Origin: Gammaproteobacteria bacterium
GTDB taxonomy: Bacteria; Pseudomonadota; Gammaproteobacteria; Porifericomitales; Porifericomitaceae
Assembly: GCA_028817255.1 (NCBI GenBank)
Contig: JAPPQA010000071.1
Span: 1 to 17,432, forward strand
Direction: 5' to 3'
Length of the DNA: 17,432 nt
The first letter of the stretch is position 1; the number at the start of each line of letters is the position of its first letter. Below the pieces are notes generated by a model, which saw nothing but the letters and a program-made list of their open reading frames with translations, was not told where the DNA came from and made no database searches. A program made the position numbers and the translations under genes. Shown piece after piece: positions 1-6,836 of the stretch.

Positions 1-129
1 GCGGCGGTTTAACTCAGAACGGCGTACCGGCACGGCGACGACGGCCGCTTGTTCGGCCAGCCCGATTGCCAGGGCCGCTTTCGTCGCCGCCAGCAGGGCG
101 CCGCCCCGCGCCGCCGCCGGGGGAGCGGC
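1..129. other. Segment downstream of ftsZ, no gene assigned
   Basis: In many gammaproteobacteria lpxC follows ftsZ, but no lpxC start is recognisable here and the minus strand of this segment contains no ATG. On the minus strand the frame in phase with ftsZ stays open from the ftsZ stop to the window edge (about 43 codons, Ala-rich), while the other two frames meet stops near position 15. A frame entering on the plus strand from outside would stop at the TAA at 10-12. In DNA this rich in GC an open frame of this size is weak evidence. A short GC hairpin (113-129) follows the ftsZ stop but has no T-tract. I do not assign a function. Confidence 0.4.
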
Positions 130-1377
130 TCAATCGGCCTGGCGGCGCAGAAAGGCAGGCACGTCCAGCGGCTTGTTATCCTCCTCCCGCTCTTCCCGCT
201 CGCCGTCTTTTTCCAGCGCCTCTTCGCCGTCCTGCAAATGCAAATGCTTGTCGCCGCGCACCCGCACCACGGTGGGGGGATCGTATTCCCGGTAGTCGGG
301 TTTGCGGTCGTCTTCCGACCGGCCCCCCGGCTGGATGGGCAGGGGCCGCTGGCGGCTTTTGTCGCCTTTGTCGGCCTTGGCCGCCTTGGCTGCTTTGGCC
401 TTGCTGTCGTTCAGCCCCGCCGCCACTACCGTGACCCGCAGTTCGTCTCCCAGCTCTTCGTCAATCAAGAGCCCCGGCACGATCAAGGCGCCTTCGGCGG
501 CGTATTCCCCGATAGCGTCGTACACCTCGTAGAGCTCGTCCATGATGGGGTTGCTGGAGGCCACATTGGCCAGTATGCCCTTGGCCCCGGCGAGGTCCAC
601 GCCTTCCAGCAAGGGGCTGGAGATCGCCTCCTCCGTCGCCCGCCGGGCCCGGTTCTCTCCCGCCGCCTTGCCGGCGCCCATCATGGCCATTCCCATCTCG
701 GACATGACGGTGCGCACGTCCGCGAAGTCCACGTTGACCAGGCCGGGCTTGGTGATCAACTCGGAGATGCCCTGCACGGCGTTCAGCAACACGTCGTTTG
801 CGGCATCGAAGGCGTCGCGCACGCTGACGCCCTGCGGCAACACGTTGCGCAGCTTTTCATTCGGGATGATGATCAGGGAATCCACGCACTGCTCGAGTTC
901 CTTGATCCCCTCGTTGGCGACCCGCATCCGTTTCGGGCCCTCGAAGGAGAACGGACGGGTCACCACCGCCACGGTGAGGGCGCCCATTTCCCTGGCAATC
1001 TGGGCGATGACCGGCGCCGCCCCCGTGCCCGTGCCGCCGCCCATGCCGGCGGTGATGAACACCATGTCGGCGCCCTCCAGGGCGCCCCCGATGTTGTCGC
1101 GGTCGTCCAAGGCCGCCTTGCGGCCCACCTCCGGGTCCGAGCCCGCGCCCAAGCCCTTGGTGATGCTGACCCCCAGCTGCAGCGGAGTGTGGACGCGGGA
1201 TTCCCGCAGGGCCTGCGCGTCCGTGTTTGCGGAGATGCACTCCACCCCGGCGATCACCGCCTCCTGCATGTGCGCCACGGCGTTGCCGCCGCCGCCGCCC
1301 ACGCCGATCACCTTGATCACCGCGCTTTGCTGCGGGGGATTGATGATGTCGAATTTTTTCTCGAATTTCGTAACCAT
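130..1377 (-). CDS. ftsZ: Cell division protein FtsZ (tubulin-like GTPase)
   Basis: FtsZ polymerises with GTP into the cytoplasmic Z-ring at midcell and recruits the divisome. The 415-residue product has the N-terminal nucleotide loop VGGGGGNAV (26-34), the tubulin signature GGGTGTG (113-119) and the T7 catalytic loop NVDFAD (215-220), followed by a highly charged linker (about 323-403) and the C-terminal peptide DVPAFLRRQAD (405-415) that binds FtsA and ZipA in relatives. It is longer than the 383-residue E. coli protein mainly because of the linker. The ATG is preceded by a perfect GGAGG with 9-nt spacing, and the gene ends in TGA. It is the last gene of the cluster, 60 bp after ftsA. One stretch (residues 271-302) departs from the usual gammaproteobacterial sequence: the NITAGxDL motif reads NVASSNPIM. 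All catalytic motifs are intact. Confidence 0.99.
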   Translation of the reverse strand: MVTKFEKKFDIINPPQQSAVIKVIGVGGGGGNAVAHMQEAVIAGVECISANTDAQALRESRVHTPLQLGVSITKGLGAGSDPEVGRKAALDDRDNIGGALEGADMVFITAGMGGGTGTGAAPVIAQIAREMGALTVAVVTRPFSFEGPKRMRVANEGIKELEQCVDSLIIIPNEKLRNVLPQGVSVRDAFDAANDVLLNAVQGISELITKPGLVNVDFADVRTVMSEMGMAMMGAGKAAGENRARRATEEAISSPLLEGVDLAGAKGILANVASSNPIMDELYEVYDAIGEYAAEGALIVPGLLIDEELGDELRVTVVAAGLNDSKAKAAKAAKADKGDKSRQRPLPIQPGGRSEDDRKPDYREYDPPTVVRVRGDKHLHLQDGEEALEKDGEREEREEDNKPLDVPAFLRRQAD

Positions 1378-1437
1378 TTCCCTTTACCTCCGTCGCTTGC
1401 CCTGTTGTTTCCTGTTGATAATGATTGCACGACCCTT
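1378..1437 (-). promoter_or_regulatory. ftsA-ftsZ intergenic spacer with strong ftsZ RBS
   Basis: This is the only real intergenic gap in the cluster (60 bp). By hand count it is about 48% GC, far below the flanking genes. On the minus strand it holds two direct copies of CAACAGG (plus positions 1401-1407 and 1411-1417), an AT-rich stretch ATCATTATC just upstream of them, and GGAGG (plus 1387-1391) 9 nt before the ftsZ ATG. The strong Shine-Dalgarno sequence fits the need for more FtsZ than FtsA. An internal ftsZ promoter is possible but no clear -35/-10 pair can be read. Confidence 0.75.
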
Positions 1438-2679
1438 TCAGAAACTCTTTCGGAACCACTCCTGCAGCCGCTGCCAGGCGCGGCCCGTTCTGCTCTGCCG
1501 TTGCAGCCCCGTGCGCAGCCCCTTGCTGTGCTTGCGGCCATAAAGCAGCAGCCCGGCGCCGGTCGCATGCGCCGGGTTCTTGGTGACCTCTGGCAGGCCC
1601 GTGACGTGCCGCGGCGCGCCTATCCGCACTGGCGCCTGGAATATCTCCTCCGCGAGCTCCGCCAGGCCGCCGACCTTCGCGCTGCCGCCGGTCAGCACCA
1701 CGCCCGCCGCGGTGGCGGCCTCGTGTCCTCCGCGCTGCAATTCGTTGTGCACCAAAGTGAGCAGTTCCTCGTAGCGCGCGCCGATTACCTCCACCAGGGT
1801 CTGGTGCGAGAGTTGGCGCGGCGGCCGCTCGCCCACGCCGGGGACTTCTATGGTCCCTTCGGCCTCCACCAGCCGGGGCAGCACGCAGCCGTGCTCGACC
1901 TTGATGATTTCGGCGGCCTTGCGCGGCGTCCGCAGGGCCACGGCGATGTCGTTGGTTACCTGGTCGCCGGCGATGGGGATCACCGCGGTATGCTGCAGGG
2001 CGCCTTCCTGGAACACGGCGATGTCGGTGGTGCCGCCGCCGATGTCCACCAGGCAGATGCCGAGTTCGGTCTCGTCTTCGGACAGCACCGCCTCGCCGGA
2101 GGCGAGTTGCTGCAAGACGATGTCGTCCACCGCCAGGCCGCAGCGGCGCACGCATTTGGCAATGTTCTCCGCCGCGCTGATCGCGCCGGTGATGATGTGC
2201 ACCTTCGCCTCCAGCCGCACGCCCGACATGCCGATGGGGTATTTGATCCCTCCCTGGGCGTCCACGACGAACTCGTTGGGCAGGACGTGCAGGATCCGCT
2301 GGTCCGCGGGAATGGCCACCGCCTTGGCGGATTCCATGACCCGGGTAATGTCCGCCGCGGTCACTTCTTCGTCCCGGATCGGCGCCGTGCCGTGCGAGGG
2401 CAGGCTGCGGATGTGACTGCCCGAGATGCCGGCGAACACCGAGTGGATCTCGCAGCCCGACATCAGCGCGGCCTCTTTCACGGCCTGGCCGATCGCCTGC
2501 ACGGTGGACTCGATGTTCACTACGACGCCCCTCTTAAGACCGTGCGAGGGCATGCTGCCCATCCCCACCACCTCGATCTCCTCGCTGCCGTTTTCTTCGT
2601 ACATCTCCCCCACCAGGGCGACGATTTTGGAAGTCCCTATGTCCAGCCCCACCAGCAGGCGTTTTCCCGAGCCGCTCAT
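1438..2679 (-). CDS. ftsA: Cell division protein FtsA (actin-like membrane anchor of FtsZ)
   Basis: FtsA is an actin-fold ATPase that tethers FtsZ filaments to the inner membrane and activates septal synthesis. The 413-residue product (E. coli: 420) has the phosphate-1 motif DIGTSK (13-18), the FtsA-specific 1C domain (roughly 85-165), phosphate-2 VDIGGGTTDI (211-220) and the adenosine motif LTGGSAKVGGL (329-339). It ends in an amphipathic helix, WQRLQEWFRKSF (402-413), the expected membrane-targeting sequence. The ATG overlaps the ftsQ stop by 4 nt (ATGA), so translation is probably coupled to ftsQ; the Shine-Dalgarno sequence is weak (a GGA shortly upstream), in contrast to the strong one of ftsZ downstream. 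Nothing is truncated. Confidence 0.99.
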   Translation of the reverse strand: MSGSGKRLLVGLDIGTSKIVALVGEMYEENGSEEIEVVGMGSMPSHGLKRGVVVNIESTVQAIGQAVKEAALMSGCEIHSVFAGISGSHIRSLPSHGTAPIRDEEVTAADITRVMESAKAVAIPADQRILHVLPNEFVVDAQGGIKYPIGMSGVRLEAKVHIITGAISAAENIAKCVRRCGLAVDDIVLQQLASGEAVLSEDETELGICLVDIGGGTTDIAVFQEGALQHTAVIPIAGDQVTNDIAVALRTPRKAAEIIKVEHGCVLPRLVEAEGTIEVPGVGERPPRQLSHQTLVEVIGARYEELLTLVHNELQRGGHEAATAAGVVLTGGSAKVGGLAELAEEIFQAPVRIGAPRHVTGLPEVTKNPAHATGAGLLLYGRKHSKGLRTGLQRQSRTGRAWQRLQEWFRKSF

Positions 2680-3464
2680 CGTTCCGTCGTCCGCGCCATC
2701 GCGCCGGCTGCCCAGGAGACGGCATAGCCGTTGCTGTAGCGCATGTCCACCGCCCGCACCCGCGCCGCTTTATGCTCTTCCAGCAGCGGGTACGCGACCC
2801 CTGCGAAGCGCGCCGCCTTTGCCAGGGCCTGCCTCCTGCCGAGCATCACCCGCCAGCCGTTATCCAGGGTCATATGCCAGGACTGGCGTTTGTTCATGTG
2901 CAGCGCGCGCACCCGCAGTCCCCGCGGGGCCAGCAGGGCGTCCAGTTCCCGCAATCTGCGAAAGACCCGCTCCTGGTTTCCCTCCGGGCCGGTGAGCAGC
3001 GGCAGCGTCTTATCCGCCAGTTTTTCCTCCAGGGTCAGGGCGAAATACTGTCCCTGGAGGTTGAAAAACCCGCGCTTGCCCCAGCGTGCCGCCGGCTCCT
3101 CTTCCTGGACCTGAATGCGAATCTCGTCCGGCCAGATGCGCCGCACCGTCACCTCGTGCACCCAGGCGCTGCCGGTCAGCGCCTGGCGCAGCCCGTCCAG
3201 GTCGAGGCGAAAAAAGCCCGCATCCCGCAGTTGACGGCTCACGACCCGCCTGAGGGTCTGGCGGTCGGCATGGCGGAACTCGCCCTCGATCCGGACCTGC
3301 CGGATCGGGAAGGCGTGCGAATAAAACAGCAGCCATCCCAGGTACGCTACGGCGCCCAGGCCGGCCAGCCCGACGGCCGTTCCGAGCCGCACCGGGAGGA
3401 GGCGCCGCGGCGCCGGCCCCTCGCCGCGCCCCGGCGCGCCGTGCGGCGCCTGGTAGGAAGCCAT
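2676..3464 (-). CDS. ftsQ: Cell division protein FtsQ (bitopic divisome scaffold)
   Basis: FtsQ is a single-pass inner-membrane protein that recruits the FtsB-FtsL pair and links early and late divisome proteins. The 262-residue product (E. coli: 276) has a basic cytoplasmic tail (1-26), one hydrophobic membrane segment (about 27-48), a POTRA domain starting FPIRQVRIEGEF (52-63) and running to about 120, then the FtsQ beta domain ending in VDMRYSNGYAVSW (239-251), the family's usual C-terminal motif. The ATG at 3464 shares one base with the ddl stop (TGATG). The same frame is open far upstream, but that extension is antisense-free shadow inside ddl and is not FtsQ-like. The stop overlaps the ftsA start. 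Confidence 0.97.
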   Translation of the reverse strand: MASYQAPHGAPGRGEGPAPRRLLPVRLGTAVGLAGLGAVAYLGWLLFYSHAFPIRQVRIEGEFRHADRQTLRRVVSRQLRDAGFFRLDLDGLRQALTGSAWVHEVTVRRIWPDEIRIQVQEEEPAARWGKRGFFNLQGQYFALTLEEKLADKTLPLLTGPEGNQERVFRRLRELDALLAPRGLRVRALHMNKRQSWHMTLDNGWRVMLGRRQALAKAARFAGVAYPLLEEHKAARVRAVDMRYSNGYAVSWAAGAMARTTER

Positions 3465-4426
3465 CACTGCCGCGCTCCCGCGCCGTCCGCGGCTGCGCCG
3501 CGGTACAGGCTGGTTTTCAAGATCTCCACGACCAGCGCGTCGAAGGACAGGCCGCGGTGGCGCGCGGACATGGGCACCAGGCTGTGGTCGGTCAGTCCCG
3601 GCACCGTGTTCAACTCGAGCAGGAAGGGTTTGTCGTCCCGGTCCAGAAGCAGGTCCATGCGTCCCCAGCCCTCGGCCCCCAGCGCCCGGAAGCCCCGCAG
3701 GGCGAGCTCCGCCAGTTGCCGCTCCCGCTCCGTTCCCAGGCCGCAGGGGCAGAGGTAGCGGGTGTCCTCGGATTCGTATTTGGCGACGTAGTCGTAGAAC
3801 GGCCGCGGCGTCTCCAGGCGGATCGCCGGCAGCGCGGCGCCGTGCAGGATGGGCACCGTGTACTCGCCGCCCGCCAGCCAGCGTTCCGCCAGTACCCGGT
3901 TGTCGTGGCGGCGCGCCGCCTGCCAGGCCGGGTAAAGCTCTTGGCGCTGCGTCACCTTGCCGATCCCCAGGCTGGAGCCGCCCCGGGCCGGCTTGATTGC
4001 CAGCGGCAGGCCGAGCCGCTCCGCCGCCGCTTCCAGCCCCGCGTAGTCTTCGGCTTCGGCGAATTCCGGGGTGGGCAAACCGTGGCTGCTCCATACTCGT
4101 TTGCACAGGCTTTTGTCCATGGCCAGGGCGCAGGCCAGAACGCCGCTGCCGGTGTAGGGCAGGCCCAGCGTCTCCAGTCCCCCCTGCACGGTGCCGTCTT
4201 CGCCCGGACAGCCGTGCAGGGCAATGAAGGCCCGGGAGAAGCGCTGTTCGGGCAGGCGGCACAGGTAGTCGCCGCGGGCGTCTATGCCGTGCGCGTCCAG
4301 CCCGGTGCGGCGCAATGCGGCCAGCGCGTCGCCGCCGCTTTGCAAAGAAATGTCGCGCTCCGCGGAGTTGCCGCCCATCAGTACCGCCACCTTGCCGAAA
4401 TCCGTGCCGAAATCCACACCGTTCAC
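3464..4426 (-). CDS. ddl: D-alanine--D-alanine ligase (DdlB type)
   Basis: This cytoplasmic ATP-grasp ligase joins two D-alanines to make the dipeptide that MurF adds. The 320-residue product (E. coli DdlB: 306) shows GGNSAERDISLQSG (18-31), HGCPGEDGTVQG (71-82, the family HGxxGEDG motif), the ATP-grasp lysine region IKPARGGSSLG (144-154), FYDYVAKY (210-217), GWGRMDLLLD (253-262) and ELNTVPGLTDHSLVP (271-285). I chose the GTG at 4426 because it forms a 4-nt GTGA overlap with the murB stop and puts the start near the usual family N-terminus; a second GTG lies three codons later. In the loop that reads KPSREGSSVG in E. coli the Glu is Gly here. The order murB-ddl-ftsQ is normal for gammaproteobacteria that keep murB in the cluster. 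Confidence 0.97.
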   Translation of the reverse strand: MNGVDFGTDFGKVAVLMGGNSAERDISLQSGGDALAALRRTGLDAHGIDARGDYLCRLPEQRFSRAFIALHGCPGEDGTVQGGLETLGLPYTGSGVLACALAMDKSLCKRVWSSHGLPTPEFAEAEDYAGLEAAAERLGLPLAIKPARGGSSLGIGKVTQRQELYPAWQAARRHDNRVLAERWLAGGEYTVPILHGAALPAIRLETPRPFYDYVAKYESEDTRYLCPCGLGTERERQLAELALRGFRALGAEGWGRMDLLLDRDDKPFLLELNTVPGLTDHSLVPMSARHRGLSFDALVVEILKTSLYRGAAADGAGARQ

Positions 4427-5397
4427 TCGCCGCCGTTCGCGTGCCCGTTCGCCGCCCGTCCCGGCGCCGTCGGCGGTTCGCCGACGATCCGCAGTTCGGG
4501 GGTCAGCAGGATGCCGCACCGCCGCTGCACGAGCCGCTGGATGTGCCGGATCAGGGTTTCGATGTCGGCGGCGGTGGCGCCGTCCTCGTTAACGATGAAG
4601 TTCGCGTGTTTCCTGGAGACGCGGGCGCCGCCCACGCGCAAGCCCTTCAGGCCGCATTGCTCGATCAGCCGCGCCGCGTAGTAGCCGCCCGCCGGGTTGC
4701 GGAACACGGAACCGCAGTTCGGTTGCCCCAGGGGCTGGCTGGCGGCGCGCTCGGCCAGGATCTCGCGGATGCGGGACACGCATGCCTCGCGGTTGCCGGG
4801 GCGCAGTTCCAGCACGGCGCCGGCGAACCACCGGTCGGGCGGCAAGCCGACGGAGCGGTAGCCGATCCGAAAATCGCGGCGCAGCGCCCGCGCGGTCCCG
4901 CCGCGGCGGTCGAAGAGACGCACCTCCGGCGTCAATTCCCAGATCTCTACGCCGTGCGCGCCGGCGTTCATCGCCAGGGCGCCGCCCAGCGTCCCGGGGA
5001 TGCCCGCCAGGAACTCCGCCCCGGCCAGGCCGTGCCCGGCGCAGAAACGGGCGATCCGGGAACAGGGCACGCCGGCCTCGATATAGACCCTGGCGCCGGC
5101 GGGGGGGTGCAGCCGGGCCAGGGCGCGCCGGGTCGAGATCACAACGCCGCGGATGCCGCCGTCGCGCACCAGCAGGTTGCTGCCCCGTCCCACCCAGGTT
5201 ACCGGTTCCTCCGCCGGCAGCCGGCGCAGGAACAGCGCCAGGTCGTCCAGGTCCTCCGCCTCGTAATAGCAATCCGCGACCCCGCCCAGCCGCAGCGTAG
5301 TGTGCCGGGACATGGACTCGCGAAAACGCAGGGCGCCCCGCAATTCGCCGTCCCCGGCGAGAACCCCGCCTGCCGTTTCCCGGTGCGCCGCGTTCAT
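4423..5397 (-). CDS. murB: UDP-N-acetylenolpyruvoylglucosamine reductase MurB
   Basis: MurB is the cytoplasmic FAD enzyme that reduces UDP-GlcNAc-enolpyruvate to UDP-MurNAc with NADPH. The 324-residue product has the FAD-binding motifs GRGSNLLVRDGG (70-81) and IPGTLGGALAMNAGAHG (133-149), the Tyr-Arg pair at 180-181, the proton-donor serine in NCGSVFRNP (S230) and the C-terminal acid in TPELRIVG (E301). The segment GLKGLRVGGARVSRKHANF (249-267) is of the short type II form (Bacillus and Aquifex like) rather than the longer E. coli type I, judged by eye. The ATG overlaps the murC stop (ATGA) and the TGA overlaps the ddl GTG. E. coli keeps murB outside the dcw cluster, so its place here says something about lineage. 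The Ala/Gly/Asn-rich C-terminal tail (310-324) looks unstructured. Confidence 0.98.
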   Translation of the reverse strand: MNAAHRETAGGVLAGDGELRGALRFRESMSRHTTLRLGGVADCYYEAEDLDDLALFLRRLPAEEPVTWVGRGSNLLVRDGGIRGVVISTRRALARLHPPAGARVYIEAGVPCSRIARFCAGHGLAGAEFLAGIPGTLGGALAMNAGAHGVEIWELTPEVRLFDRRGGTARALRRDFRIGYRSVGLPPDRWFAGAVLELRPGNREACVSRIREILAERAASQPLGQPNCGSVFRNPAGGYYAARLIEQCGLKGLRVGGARVSRKHANFIVNEDGATAADIETLIRHIQRLVQRRCGILLTPELRIVGEPPTAPGRAANGHANGGE

Positions 5398-6836
5398 TCG
5401 TCCGCTCTCCCTTGCCCGCCGTCTTGCGCCCGGAAACGCCCTTGCAGTTCGCCCGCCAGGGCGCTGATGTCGCCCGCGCCCAGGATCAGCAACACGTCGC
5501 CGTCGGCGATCGTCGCCGGCAGCGCCTCCGGCAGCTCCGAGCGATCGCCGACGTAGAGCGGCACGTTTCTGCCCAGCAACCGCAGCGCCCGGTACAGCGA
5601 GGCGCTGTCGGCGCCCGGGATAGCGGCCTCCCCCGCCGAATACACGTCCAGCAACACGACTGCCTCCAGCAGCGACAGTACGCGCACGAAAGACTCGAAC
5701 AACGCCTGCGTGCGGGTATAGCGGTGCGGTTGGAAGACGGCCACGATCCGCCGCCCGGGCCAACCCTGGCGCACGGCCTCCGCGGTCGCCTGGATCTCCA
5801 CCGGGTGATGCGCGTAATCGTCAATCAACAACACCTTCCTGCCGCCGATGTCCAGCGGCCCGCATACCTGGCAGCGTCTTGCGATCCCCTGAAAATGGCG
5901 CAGGCTGTGGGCAATGGTCTCCATGGGGACCCCGAGGTGGTGCGCGACTGCCACCGCCGCCAGGGCATTCAGTACGTTGTGCCGCCCCGGCAGGGCGGAT
6001 TCCAGCTCCAGGCCCTGGCGCTCGTCCGGCGTGCGCACCAGGAACCGGACCCGGTTCCCTTGCGCCGCCAGCGGCTGCGCCTGGTAGTCGGCCCGTGCCG
6101 CCGTTCCGTAGGCCAGCGCGGGCCGGGCAAAGCGGGGCCGCAGGTCCCGCAGCAGGGGGTCGTCCAGGCACCAGACCGCGGTCCCGTAGAACGGCAGCCG
6201 ATGGACGAATTCCAGGAATTTTTGTTGCAGAAGCGCAAAACTGCCCTCGTAGGCGTCCAGGTGATCGCAGTCTATATTGGTAACGACCGCCGTCACCGGT
6301 TGCAGGTGCAGGAAGCTGCCGTCGCTCTCGTCCGCCTCCGCGACCAGGTGGCGCCCCGCCCCGAGCCTGGCGCTGGAGCCGGTGCGGTTCAGCAGCCCCC
6401 CGATCACGTAGGTGGGGTCCAGGCCGCCGTCCGCCAGCAAGCTGGCGATCAGACTGGTGGTGGTGGTCTTGCCGTGCGTGCCGGCGATGGCGACGCCGTG
6501 GTGGAAGCGCATCAGTTCCGCGAGCATCTCGGCGCGCGACAGAACGGGGATGCCCTGCCGGCGGGCGGCGGCAAGTTCGACGTTGGTGCCGGTCACGGCG
6601 CTGGAGAAGACGACGACGTCGCTGCCGGCCACGTTGCCGGCCGCGTGGCCCTCCCGGATGTTCATGCCCTGCGCGGCGAGTTGCGCGGTGACCGCGCTCG
6701 CCTTGCGATCGGAACCCGATACCCGGTACCCCAGATTGTGCAGCACTTCGGCGATCCCGCTCATGCCGGCGCCCCCGATCCCCACCAGGTGAATATTGCG
6801 TACCTTGCCTTTGCCATGGGATTCATCCGCGGACAT
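5394..6836 (-). CDS. murC: UDP-N-acetylmuramate--L-alanine ligase MurC
   Basis: MurC adds L-alanine to UDP-MurNAc, the first amino acid of the stem peptide, using ATP in the cytoplasm. The 480-residue product (E. coli: 491) begins with the nucleotide-sugar domain motif GIGGAGMSGIAEVL (19-32). It then has the ATP loop AGTHGKTTTT (118-127), ADESDGSF (168-175), TNIDCDHLD (186-194), GRHNVLNALAA (284-294) and, in the C-terminal domain, DDYAHHP (339-345), QPHRYTRT (369-376) and GAGDI (453-457). The ATG lies 14 nt inside the murG 3' end. I see only a weak Shine-Dalgarno sequence, so coupling to murG is likely. The same frame is open upstream inside murG, but that part has no MurC-like sequence. Confidence 0.99.
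   Translation of the reverse strand: MSADESHGKGKVRNIHLVGIGGAGMSGIAEVLHNLGYRVSGSDRKASAVTAQLAAQGMNIREGHAAGNVAGSDVVVFSSAVTGTNVELAAARRQGIPVLSRAEMLAELMRFHHGVAIAGTHGKTTTTSLIASLLADGGLDPTYVIGGLLNRTGSSARLGAGRHLVAEADESDGSFLHLQPVTAVVTNIDCDHLDAYEGSFALLQQKFLEFVHRLPFYGTAVWCLDDPLLRDLRPRFARPALAYGTAARADYQAQPLAAQGNRVRFLVRTPDERQGLELESALPGRHNVLNALAAVAVAHHLGVPMETIAHSLRHFQGIARRCQVCGPLDIGGRKVLLIDDYAHHPVEIQATAEAVRQGWPGRRIVAVFQPHRYTRTQALFESFVRVLSLLEAVVLLDVYSAGEAAIPGADSASLYRALRLLGRNVPLYVGDRSELPEALPATIADGDVLLILGAGDISALAGELQGRFRAQDGGQGRADE

Noticed and set aside
113..129. Hairpin after ftsZ as a transcription terminator
   Set aside because: The stem is only 5 bp (GCCGC/GCGGC) and no T-tract follows; such hairpins are common by chance at this GC content.
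49..2727. An 892-codon open frame on the plus strand
   Set aside because: It is exactly antisense to ftsZ, ftsA and the ftsQ end. Its product is His/Gln/Arg/Pro-rich with no recognisable domain, as expected when GC-rich third positions keep the opposite strand free of stops.
2676..4262. A 528-residue fusion of FtsQ with an upstream domain
   Set aside because: The first 266 codons are an out-of-frame reading of ddl. FtsQ proper begins at the ATG at 3464, which overlaps the ddl stop.
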